Source: Butyriboletus loyo
Taxonomy: Eukaryota; Basidiomycota; Agaricomycetes; Boletales; Boletaceae
Reading direction: 5' to 3'
Assembly: GCA_038093515.1 (NCBI GenBank)
Contig: JBBPSI010000223.1
Span: forward strand, 1 to 39,961
DNA: 39,961 bases
How positions within the stretch are numbered: position 1 is the stretch's first letter; every line of letters starts with the position of its first letter. Positions 11,213 to 19,307 of this stretch are shown here, one piece after another. The notes under the pieces were generated by a model. The model ran no database searches. It was not told the origin of the DNA and worked only from the letters and a program-made list of their open reading frames with translations. A program made the translations under genes and the position numbers.

Positions 11213-11321
11213 TTACCCCCTGTACAAGATCTAAACTCCTGGTTCGATCAAACTCTAGATGGTGGCGGTGGTGGTGGCGGCGGCGATAATGAGGGAGCGG
11301 GTGGACATGGGGAAGTCTTTC
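11213..11321 (-). pseudogene. Family B 3' end: pol C-terminal tail, stop and polypurine tract
   Basis: Reading from the copia LTR junction, the minus-strand codons encode D-F-P in the frame left open at 24964. These are the residues found at the same place in A pol (RHPKDFP). A stop TAG follows at 11257-11255, then about 40 nt and the polypurine tract next to the LTR. Unlike A, B has no room for a third ORF between pol and the LTR. The last five bases (11317-11321, CTTTC) are the target duplication of the copia LTR. Confidence 0.8.
11317..11321. repeat. TSD CTTTC, left copy (solo copia LTR)
   Basis: It matches CTTTC at 24964-24968, next to the other end of the copia LTR. Confidence 0.8.
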
Positions 11322-11483
11322 TTTTGGAATTGATAAAGTCCGAGCAGGCGCACCGAGGGCAATGAAGGATGCAAGGGTTAAACCTATCAGTGGAAAGACT
11401 CACTGATAATACAAGAGTGAGAGTATCGCAAACAGAGTATAAGGAGCAAAGCTCAACTTGAAGATATCACAGTAGTGATGATA
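11322..11483 (-). repeat. Solo copia LTR, 3'-end piece
   Basis: This is the reverse complement of the last third of the copia LTR (compare 3567-3730). With 24671-24963, less the duplicated TGATA, it totals 450 bp, one full LTR. It ends in CCAAAA on the coding strand, matching CCGAAA at 38768-38773. The A pair inserted at TGATA, 11479-11483. Confidence 0.9.
11479..11483. repeat. TSD TGATA, left copy (A pair)
   Basis: It matches TGATA at 24671-24675 on the far side of the A pair. The uninterrupted sequence exists in the copia LTR at 38325-38773. Confidence 0.92.
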
Positions 11484-11910
11484 TGTTACGCTGGGCGCTA
11501 ACAATTGAACAGCGAGGAGGCACTCTGGAGTGGCCTCGAGACTCGTTAAGCGTTTCTGAGCTGGGTCTCAGACTATGTCTTAGTGCGCACACTAAGAGTC
11601 TGGAAGTGATACTAATTGCTAGCAGGAAGCTGCGTAGAACTAGATACCGTACATGGTAGAAAGGCAGAGCCTTTATACTACTGGGGTCTGCGCACAGACC
11701 ATGTCCCTAATCGAGTCGCGAGAAGGGATGCTACAAATGTGGAAGGAATACTCTAGAAGATTCCGGAGTATGAAGGAAAGCGCGTCCGTGCGCGAGAAAT
11801 GATGACTAAGTACGAACGGTTGTTACCGTTCAACAGGGACTAGCAAAAGGCTAGGCGAATGTAAGAGTCCTAACGGTAGTGGAGAAAAGAAATAAAGTAC
11901 TACCGTAACA
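11484..11910 (-). repeat. A-left 3' LTR
   Basis: The 427-bp LTR has ends TGTTACGCTGG and ACCGTAACA. It differs from 24244-24670 at only two positions by eye. The polypurine tract (AAGGGGGTAA on the minus strand) adjoins it at 11911-11920. Confidence 0.95.
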
Positions 11911-11961
11911 TTACCCCCTTCCCATGGTGGAGACTCCGACTCCACAACTTGAATGGTCCCC

Positions 11962-13212
11962 TCACTGAGACTCCCCCTCGTTGACATCGTAGTCGTAAGC
12001 GTCGTCGGGATTGATGTCTGCCCAGACGTCGTCCCGAAAGGCACAGTTTGCGACGATGTGGCCAATGGCTCCGCAGAGGCCGCATACACGTTCAGGGCAA
12101 AACTCCTGAATATGACCAGGGGCGATTCGGTGGCAGAAGGGGCACGTGTAGTTAGGGCACTCCCTTCGGAAGTGGCCGACGGTCCCGCACTCAAAGCAGA
12201 GTTGCGGGCGGACGAGGCGAGGTCGAGCAGCGCCCTGGCTGGGATCAGGGGATCTGTCGTCGACGACGATAGGCGAATCACGAGTACCCCGACCGGGGAG
12301 GTAGGGGGGCGGGGGTCCGTACGAAGAGGAGTTAGAGCCACCAGCTGCGGCGGCGGCGGTGGCGGCGGGGGAGGTGACGCGAGGAATAAGTTGGATGGCG
12401 GGGGTGCCACGACGAGTGGACGGTTGGGGGGTGACGGAGCGGAAGGCCCTGTTGGCAATTCTTCTTCCAGCGGCGGTGAGGGTGACCGATCCCGGGACAG
12501 ATCCAGCCTGGAGAAGCGTCTGGCGAGGTTGGCGACGCACAGTCCTAGGCGGTAGGGGGGAGTGTCGACGAGCGACCTGGGGCTCGTCGACGTCGGTCCG
12601 AAAGGACTCGAGGGACTCTCCAGTGGTCTCCCTGGACGAATCCGCTACCAGAGTGGTTGCAGGCGAATCTCTAGCGGGTGGCGCTGGAATAGGTAGAGGC
12701 GGAGGAGATCCTTCCGCGGCAGGACGAGGAGGGGGATTGGGGCCGCGAGCGGTGGGGCGCAAGAACCCGATGCGGTCATTGGATTGAAAATAAAATTCTC
12801 GCTCTCTAGGAGCGAGGGCAACGAGGATGGGGCGTAGGACGGGCGCGAGGATGCCAGGAAGGAGTTGGTCGACAACGTATCCGAACCCTTCAGCGTGGAG
12901 AATGTCCAGGGTATACCCTCTGGCCTCCATCAAAGAGGTCTCCAGGGCGGTGGCGTAGACGGGCGGCTGGTTGTCTGGGCATAAGCGGGTGTGGACGGTG
13001 CGGGCGAGGGCGTAGGAACGGTAGAGACTGGCGAGGGTGCGAAGGACGTAGTCCCCGGTGAAATCCATACGTTGCTCTAAGGCATACGTAGCGACTGGGT
13101 TTTCTAATACGGCGGCGTAGAGGACGCGGCGAGACGAGACTGGAAGGCGAGAAGAGCGGACGGGGGGTTGAGCTGGAAGCGGGGCGTTGTTTTCTGCAGG
13201 GGGAATGGCCAT
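11962..13212 (-). CDS. A-left ORF3: zinc-knuckle protein downstream of pol
   Basis: The 416-residue intact frame lies between pol and the 3' LTR, a place where chromoviruses normally have no gene. The N-terminal ~150 residues are probably helical (from RVLYAAVLENPVATYALEQ to ALAPREREFYF) and match no family I can name. A Pro/Ser/Arg-rich middle follows. Three Cys-His knuckles come near the C-terminus: CFECGTVGHFRREC and CGLCGAIGHIVANC are canonical CX2CX4HX4C, and CPFCHRIAPGHIQEFC is CX2CX6HX4C. No signal peptide or membrane segment is seen, so it is not envelope-like. The ATG is 8 nt after the pol stop, in good context (AAGATGG), suggesting reinitiation. RNA binding is inferred from the knuckles. 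Confidence 0.85.
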   Translation of the reverse strand: MAIPPAENNAPLPAQPPVRSSRLPVSSRRVLYAAVLENPVATYALEQRMDFTGDYVLRTLASLYRSYALARTVHTRLCPDNQPPVYATALETSLMEARGYTLDILHAEGFGYVVDQLLPGILAPVLRPILVALAPREREFYFQSNDRIGFLRPTARGPNPPPRPAAEGSPPPLPIPAPPARDSPATTLVADSSRETTGESLESFRTDVDEPQVARRHSPLPPRTVRRQPRQTLLQAGSVPGSVTLTAAGRRIANRAFRSVTPQPSTRRGTPAIQLIPRVTSPAATAAAAAGGSNSSSYGPPPPYLPGRGTRDSPIVVDDRSPDPSQGAARPRLVRPQLCFECGTVGHFRRECPNYTCPFCHRIAPGHIQEFCPERVCGLCGAIGHIVANCAFRDDVWADINPDDAYDYDVNEGESQ

Positions 13213-13220
13213 CTTGGTTG

Positions 13221-16200
13221 TTACTGCGAAGATGGGGAGGGAAAGTCCTTCGGGTGGCGCAGCTTATAAGCCTTGAGCAAGGCCTGCGCATGGACCAGGT
13301 TCCCATTCGGTTCCCAGGTGTTTTCCGCTGCGGAGTATCCCTTCCAGGACACAAGGAATTGGCGGCGTCCCTTGGAGCCGCGGTGCGATAAGATCCGATC
13401 GATCTCGTACTCTTCATCTCCGTCTATTTCTTCCGGCGGAGGATTTGTGAAATTGGGGCCGTGTTCCGCAGTCTCGCGATAAGGAGTTAGGAGGGACGCA
13501 TGGAAGACGTCATGGATCTTCCAGGTCGGTGGCAATCGGAGTCTGTACGCCACAGGGGATATCACCTGAGCGATCTCGAACGGTCCTTCTCTCCTGGGCG
13601 CAAGCTTCTTTGACGGGTACCTGAGTCGCAGGTTACGTCCTTCTAACCACACCTTATCTCCAGTCTTCCATGGGCGGAACTTGGATGAGATCCGTTCCTT
13701 CATCAATCGGCGTGCCTTTTCGTGGGCTTCTAAAGCCTCCGTTCGGGCTCCCGTGAGTTCCGAGAGTCTGGACTCGAGGGCGGGGAGGAATGTCTTTCCG
13801 ATTGGAGGATAAGACCTCGGCTCATAACCGACCATCAGAGAGAACGGAGTCACGTTGGTTGACGAATGTGTCATAGAGTTGTGGGAGAATTCGGCCATGG
13901 GGAGTAACTCGGCCCATCGTTCGGGGTGACCATCGCAGAAGATCCGGAGGTATGTTTCCAGTTCTTGATTGACTCGTTCCGTCTCTCCATCGGTCTGTGG
14001 ATGGTACGCAGAAGAGAGGGCGAGATCGTAGTCCAAGAGCCTTGCAAGTTCCCTAGCGAAGGCGGACGCAAATTGGGGACCTCGGTCGGAGATGCAGCGA
14101 GAGTGGAGGCCGAATCGTAGGAAAACGGTCTTGAAAAACAACTTGGCAACTCCTGCCGCATCGATGTCCTTGTTGCAAGGGGAATAAATTACCCCCTTCG
14201 TAAGCCCATGGTCTACCACGACCATGACTGAATCATAACCCAGAGAGGGAGGGAGACCGGTGATGAGGTCGACTGAGACCTGTTCAAAAGGGCGAGAGGC
14301 CACGCTGGCCAGAGGGGTGAGAGGGGGCACGGTGGGATGAGTATTAACCTTATGCGCCTGACATACAGCGCAGCCCGAGACAAAACGGCGGACCAAATTA
14401 GCCATGCCTGGCCACCAATAATCACGTTGCACCAGATTTTGGGTGCGGAATATTCCACCGTGACCTCCAGCGGGACTCTCGTGCAAGGACCGAATAAGGT
14501 CGACGCGTGCTCCCTCGGGGATGTAGCGTTTCTTGCGAAAGTACAGCTCTTTACCGTCGAAGTCCCAATCCCCAGCATTCATTTTGGGAAAGAGCGGGGA
14601 GTCTTCGTAAAGAGCCTGCATGCAACGCTTAATCATGGGGTCGCTGGGGGTGGAGGCGGCGATCTTTTCTGCAAGGGCGACGTCGATCTTGCGGGCGAAG
14701 AGATTTTCGGGGAGGAGAGTAACTTCCTGGTTGTCGGCGGAAGTGTCAACGTCGTCGCGGCGGGATAAGGCATCGGCCGGGCCCATCTGAGTACCCGGAA
14801 TGTGATGGAAGTGCAGGTCGAAATCCTGCAGGAACATAAGCCAGCGTGCTTGCCGGCGAGACAACTTGTTTGGTTGGCGGAAGTAGGTGAGATTCTTGTG
14901 GTCGGTGAGAATCTCCACCTGATGACCAGTACCGCGCAGGTAGTGGCGCCATTCTTCTAATGCGTGAATGACCGCGAGCAACTCGCGATCATAGATATCG
15001 TAATTGCGCTCAGCGGGCGAGAGCGTCTTTGACAAGTAGGCGCAAGGATGCAGGTCGCCATTGACATCCTTTTGCATGAGCACTGCTCCAGTAGCAGTGA
15101 GAGAGGCATCCGTCATCACGGCAAACGGCTTCGTGACATCGGGCATTGAGAGAACGGGTTGTCGTAAGAACGACTGTTTGATTGCTTGGAACGCCTGTTC
15201 GCAAGCCGGGGTCCAAGCCCATGGAGAGTTCTTCTTAGTCAGGTCGTGTAGCGGCTTCGCAATGTGAGAGAAGTCCTGTATGAACCTGCGATAAAAATTG
15301 CAAAACCCGATGAAGGACCTGACTGCCTTCACCGAGGTTGGGGGGTTCCATTCGCGAATGGCTTTCAACTTGGTCGGGTCCATCTTGACCTGCCCTTCTC
15401 GGACCATCATCCCGAGGTATTCCACTTCTTCGGCATCGAACGAACATTTTTCCAGTTTGAGGAACAACTTATGTTCGCGAAGTCGCTCCAGGACACGGAT
15501 CGTTCGTGCCTCGTGTTCTGCAGAGGTGGCGGAGTGGATCAAGAGGTCGTCCATGTAGATGATCAACCACCCTTCTGCCATGAGGTCGCCGAAGATATGG
15601 TCCATCAAAGCCTGGAAAGTTGCTGGGGAGTTACAGAGGCCGAAGAACATCACGGTGGGTTCGAACAGCCCTTGGGGAGTGATGAAGGCCGCTTTCCAGC
15701 GGTCGTTCGGCTTGATGAGGACGTTGTTGTATCCCCAGCGGATGTCCATCTTTGTGAAGATTTTGGACCCTTTGAGACGGTCGACGAGGTCGGAGATGAG
15801 GGGGAGAGGGTAGGCGTTTTTGACTGTATGCGAGTTCAGGTACCTGTAGTCCTGACAGGGGCGTAGCGAGCCATCCTTCTTAGATACGAAGAAGAAGGGG
15901 GCAGCCTGAGGAGACTTTGAGGGGGTGATCTTTCCTGACTTGAGGTGTTCCTCGACGAAAGCCTTACAGGCTTCCGATTCTTTCGGGTTCAAGGGGTAGA
16001 CCTTAGCGACTTTCGGAACGAAGTCTTTGTCGAGGTCGATAGCGTGGTCGAAAGATCGGGACGGGGGAAGTTCCTCAGTGTTCTTTTTGTCAAAAACGTC
16101 CGCAAAGGCAGCGAACGGGGTGGGGAGAACTGCTTTCTCCTTGACGGCTTGAGCGGCGATTTCAGTCGCGATGGTTGCTTTTCGAATAGGGTAAGCTTCC

Positions 16201-16781
16201 CTTGCTGAAGCATCTACTCGCTTCTTCCAGAGCTTGGCGATCTTGGAGTCTGGGTCCAAGTCAAGGTACCGTACCAGGTACCGTTGAGCGATTGCCCGAG
16301 GGGAGTCGTGTCGGGGCTTCTTGATTTGATCTGGGAGATCGATGTGGCCAGTGGCCCAATCTATTACCGGGTTTGCTTCTCGTAGCCACGGTAATCCCAG
16401 AATCATGTTTTCTCGGCCAATGTTGAGGACTAGGAAGCTCCGTTCCTCCTCGGTTTCTCCGATCCTGATGGAGATGTTGACCTTGTACCGTATTACTCCT
16501 CCTTGATTGTTTGACCCGTCCACGTTTTGGGCACTTAGTGGCTTGGGTAGCCGTTCCATCGGCAGTTTCTTTCGCTTCACTAGATCTCGATCTATGAAGC
16601 ATCCGCTTGCGCCGCTGTCCACCAGGGCGAATGTGTCGACGATTTGACCCCCTTCGTGCGCGAATAAAGAGACAGGAACTCGAATTGATTGCGCATTGGG
16701 GTTTGATACAACTACAGGGGCGATTACTAGAGGAGGCGAAGACGTCGAAACTTCCCTCCTTTTCAAAAATCCTTTGGCCAT
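13221..16781 (-). CDS. A-left Pol (protease-RT-RNase H-integrase-chromodomain), intact
   Basis: The 1186-residue polyprotein has the same length as A-right and about 99% identity by eye. Approximate positions: protease D-S-G at 55-57; RT with YMDD at 409-412; RNase H with MTDAS at 556-560 and LTDHKN near 625; integrase zinc motif H767, H774, C804, C807; catalytic D838, D899, E935; chromodomain near the end (EEYEIDRILSHRG, SWKGYSAAENTWEP). The RT-RH-IN order is Ty3/gypsy and the chromodomain places it among chromoviruses. I start at MAKGFL, which overlaps the gag end by 19 nt as in every A copy. An upstream ATG at 16838 lies inside gag coding and is less likely. Confidence 0.93.
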   Translation of the reverse strand: MAKGFLKRREVSTSSPPLVIAPVVVSNPNAQSIRVPVSLFAHEGGQIVDTFALVDSGASGCFIDRDLVKRKKLPMERLPKPLSAQNVDGSNNQGGVIRYKVNISIRIGETEEERSFLVLNIGRENMILGLPWLREANPVIDWATGHIDLPDQIKKPRHDSPRAIAQRYLVRYLDLDPDSKIAKLWKKRVDASAREAYPIRKATIATEIAAQAVKEKAVLPTPFAAFADVFDKKNTEELPPSRSFDHAIDLDKDFVPKVAKVYPLNPKESEACKAFVEEHLKSGKITPSKSPQAAPFFFVSKKDGSLRPCQDYRYLNSHTVKNAYPLPLISDLVDRLKGSKIFTKMDIRWGYNNVLIKPNDRWKAAFITPQGLFEPTVMFFGLCNSPATFQALMDHIFGDLMAEGWLIIYMDDLLIHSATSAEHEARTIRVLERLREHKLFLKLEKCSFDAEEVEYLGMMVREGQVKMDPTKLKAIREWNPPTSVKAVRSFIGFCNFYRRFIQDFSHIAKPLHDLTKKNSPWAWTPACEQAFQAIKQSFLRQPVLSMPDVTKPFAVMTDASLTATGAVLMQKDVNGDLHPCAYLSKTLSPAERNYDIYDRELLAVIHALEEWRHYLRGTGHQVEILTDHKNLTYFRQPNKLSRRQARWLMFLQDFDLHFHHIPGTQMGPADALSRRDDVDTSADNQEVTLLPENLFARKIDVALAEKIAASTPSDPMIKRCMQALYEDSPLFPKMNAGDWDFDGKELYFRKKRYIPEGARVDLIRSLHESPAGGHGGIFRTQNLVQRDYWWPGMANLVRRFVSGCAVCQAHKVNTHPTVPPLTPLASVASRPFEQVSVDLITGLPPSLGYDSVMVVVDHGLTKGVIYSPCNKDIDAAGVAKLFFKTVFLRFGLHSRCISDRGPQFASAFARELARLLDYDLALSSAYHPQTDGETERVNQELETYLRIFCDGHPERWAELLPMAEFSHNSMTHSSTNVTPFSLMVGYEPRSYPPIGKTFLPALESRLSELTGARTEALEAHEKARRLMKERISSKFRPWKTGDKVWLEGRNLRLRYPSKKLAPRREGPFEIAQVISPVAYRLRLPPTWKIHDVFHASLLTPYRETAEHGPNFTNPPPEEIDGDEEYEIDRILSHRGSKGRRQFLVSWKGYSAAENTWEPNGNLVHAQALLKAYKLRHPKDFPSPSSQ

Positions 16782-17545
16782 TCTTCGGCCACCTTGGTTG
16801 CTGCTACGGGCAGCTTTTCTTCGTCTTCGTTGAAGCACGCCTTAAGGACACTCAAGACGTCTTCTTGTTGGGTGCCTCGACCCTTTAACTCGGACAGATA
16901 GTCGACGAGGGGGGAGGGCTTGGTTTCTTGTGGCGTGACGACGGCGGCGCGCGTGCGCTGAGGGTTGCGAGGGGGGCGAGAGGGCGGTCCTCTGGAGCTT
17001 TGTCCGTTGCGTGGGGGACGAGGATGGTTGGTAGAGCGGCATCCGACTTGGTGGCATATGAAACACTTGTTCTGTTTCATGTGCTCTGCGCGTTGCACGG
17101 GAGTGAGTCGGACGGCATCTACGTCCATGGCGTTGGGGTCCCTTCTGTTGGACGAGGGTTTCGAGGGAGAGGAGAATGTGGGAATGTATCGCTTCCCGGC
17201 GCGGAGGTCGTCTATGCGCTTATGCTGCGCGTGGAATGCGGATGTTTTCTCGGCCCATCCGGCAAGCGTGGTAGGTGGTTTCTCACAGGAGAGAACGGAT
17301 TCGGCGAGGCGGGGGTCGAGACCGCGGATGAACCACTCGATGAGCGCCTTCTCATCTATGATTCCTGACTTGGCGGCGAGCAGTTGGAATTCGGTGACGT
17401 ATGTGTCGTAACCGTCCTTCTTGTTGGCCTTGTCCTGGGTTAGGTTCCCCAGGTCTATGCGAGCACTCTCTCCTACGTCGAAGGGATGGAAGACCCTGTG
17501 AAAGTCTTCGCAGACGGTGGTGAACTCCCTTTGTTGCGCTGTAGG
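16763..17545 (-). pseudogene. A-left gag, 5'-truncated at an LTR
   Basis: This is the C-terminal ~260 residues of A Gag, from REFTTVCEDFHRVFHPF through the variant zinc knuckle CFICHQVGCRSTNHP to KDF. The frame runs straight into the middle LTR at 17545/17546, so the N-terminal part (IVPKDFSGLNED and what follows), leader and 5' LTR are gone. The missing part matches what LTR-LTR recombination after a nested insertion would delete. The remaining pol and ORF3 are intact but have no promoter of their own except through the adjacent LTR. Confidence 0.9.
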
Positions 17546-17974
17546 TGTTACGCTGGGCGCTAACAATTGAACAGCGAGGAGGCACTCTGGAGTGGCCTCG
17601 AGACTCGTTAAGCGTTTCTGAGCTGGGTCTCAGACTATGTCTTAGTGCGCACACTAAGAGTCTGGAAGTGATACTAATTGCTAGCAGGAAGCTGCGTAGA
17701 ACTAGATACCGTTACATGGTGTAAAGACAGAGACTTTATACTACAGAGGTCTGCGCACAGACCATGCTCCCTTAATCGGGTCGCGAGAGCAAAAGTACAA
17801 ACGAGGAAGGGATACTCTAGAATGTTCTGGAGTATGAAAGAAAGCGCGTCCGTGCGCGGGAAGTGATGACTAAGCTAGAGCGGTTCGTACCGCTCAACGG
17901 GCACTAGCAAAAGGCTAGGCGAGTGAAGTAGTCCCAATGGTAATGGAGAGAAAAAGTATACCACTACCGTAACA
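17546..17974 (-). repeat. A-right 3' LTR (middle LTR)
   Basis: The 429-bp LTR has the usual ends. The first ~168 bp (R-U5 side) are identical to both outer LTRs. The rest (U3 side) is a different variant, with many substitutions and small indels. A polypurine tract lies at 17975-17984. The five bases before it in the left copy's gag (17541-17545, GTAGG) should be the surviving half of a target duplication. Confidence 0.94.
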
Positions 17975-18025
17975 TTACCCCCTTCCCATGGTGGAGACTC
18001 CGACTCCACAACTTGAATACTCCCT

Positions 18026-19297
18026 TCACTGAGACGCTCCCTCGTTGAAGTCGTAGTCATAAGGATCATCGGCAGGTAACTCCGCCCACGCGTCGTCCCG
18101 GAATGTGCAGTTGGCGACGATATGGCCAACGGCGCCGCATAAGCCGCAGACACGTTCTGGGCAAAACTCCTGTATATGACCAGGGGCGATGCGGTGACAG
18201 AACGGACAGGTGTAGTTGGGACATTCCCTGCGGAAGTGGCCGACGGTCCCGCACTCGAAGCAGAGTTGCGGGCGGACGAGGCGAGGTCGAGTAAGGCCCG
18301 GGCTGGGGTCAGGGGATCTGTCGTCGACGATGATAGGGGAATCACGAGTGCCCCGACCAGCGAGGTAGGGGGGCGGCGGTCCGTAGGAAGAGTCATTAGA
18401 GCTACCAGCTGCGACGGCAGGGGTAGTGGCACGGGGAATAAGTTGGATCGAGGGCGTTCCTCGACGAGTGGACGGTTGGGGGGTGACGGAGCGGATGGCC
18501 CGGTTGGCGATTCTTCGTCCTGCGGCAGTAAGGGTGACTGATCCAGGGATTGCTCCGACCTGGAGTAACGCCTGGCGAGGTTGGCGACGCACTGTACGAG
18601 GCGGTAGGGGGGAGTGTCGACGAGCGACCTGGGGCTCGTCGACGTCGGTCCGAAAGGACTCCAGGGACTCTCCTGTTGTCTCGCGAGACGAATCTGCTAC
18701 CAACGTGGTTGCAGGAGAGTTTCGGACGGGTGGCGCTGGAACAGGTACAGGCGAAGGAGATCTTGCCGGGGGAGGACGAGGCACTGGATTGGGGCCGCGA
18801 GCCATGGGACGGAGGTAGCCGATGCGGTCGGCGGAGTGAAGGTAGAATTGCCGCTCCCTAGGAGCAAGCGCGATGAGGATAGGGCGAAGGACTGGAGCCA
18901 GAATACCTGGCAGGAGCTGATCGACCACATAACCGAATCCTTCGGCGTGGAGGATATCGAGGGTGTAGCCCCTAGCCTCCATCAAGGAGGACTCAAGGGC
19001 GGCGGCATAGACGGGGGGTTGGTTGTCTGGGCACAGACGGGTATGAACAGTGCGGGCGAGGGCGTAGGAGCGGTAGAGAGAAGCGAGTGTGCGGAGGACG
19101 TAATCTCCGGTAAAGTCCATACGCTGCTCCAAGGCGTAGGTGGCGACGGGATTTTCTAGGACGGCGGCGTACAGTACGCGGCGGGAGGACACTGGGAGGC
19201 GTGAAGAGCGGACTGGGGGTTGTGGCGGAAGGGGAAGGTTTTCATTGTTGTCATTGGCGGCAGAGGAAGCGTTGTTTTCGACTGGGGAGATGGACAT
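18026..19297 (-). CDS. A-right ORF3: zinc-knuckle protein downstream of pol
   Basis: The 423-residue intact frame is homologous to A-left ORF3 throughout, with small indels in the first 30 residues (an NDNNEN insertion) and in the Pro-rich middle. The three knuckles are conserved: CFECGTVGHFRREC, CPFCHRIAPGHIQEFC and CGLCGAVGHIVANC. I chose the ATG at 19297 because it aligns with the A-left start and lies 10 nt after the pol stop. The longer frame to 19504 only reads antiframe through the end of pol. Preservation of the frame with substitutions and in-frame indels suggests it is a working part of the element. Confidence 0.85.
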   Translation of the reverse strand: MSISPVENNASSAANDNNENLPLPPQPPVRSSRLPVSSRRVLYAAVLENPVATYALEQRMDFTGDYVLRTLASLYRSYALARTVHTRLCPDNQPPVYAAALESSLMEARGYTLDILHAEGFGYVVDQLLPGILAPVLRPILIALAPRERQFYLHSADRIGYLRPMARGPNPVPRPPPARSPSPVPVPAPPVRNSPATTLVADSSRETTGESLESFRTDVDEPQVARRHSPLPPRTVRRQPRQALLQVGAIPGSVTLTAAGRRIANRAIRSVTPQPSTRRGTPSIQLIPRATTPAVAAGSSNDSSYGPPPPYLAGRGTRDSPIIVDDRSPDPSPGLTRPRLVRPQLCFECGTVGHFRRECPNYTCPFCHRIAPGHIQEFCPERVCGLCGAVGHIVANCTFRDDAWAELPADDPYDYDFNEGASQ

Positions 19298-19307
19298 TTT
19301 CGAGTGT

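Noticed and set aside
12350..12380. GGC/GGT triplet run as a microsatellite of interest
   Set aside because: It is part of the Ala/Pro-rich region of ORF3 and is short.
11962..13212. ORF3 as an envelope gene
   Set aside because: There is no signal peptide, membrane segment or furin-like site; the zinc knuckles point to nucleic-acid binding.
15264..15866. Plus-strand 200-codon open frame (and similar at 21273-21953, 6899-7294, 34842-35204)
   Set aside because: It is antisense to the conserved RT region and recurs wherever A pol occurs; it is a shadow of pol codon usage.
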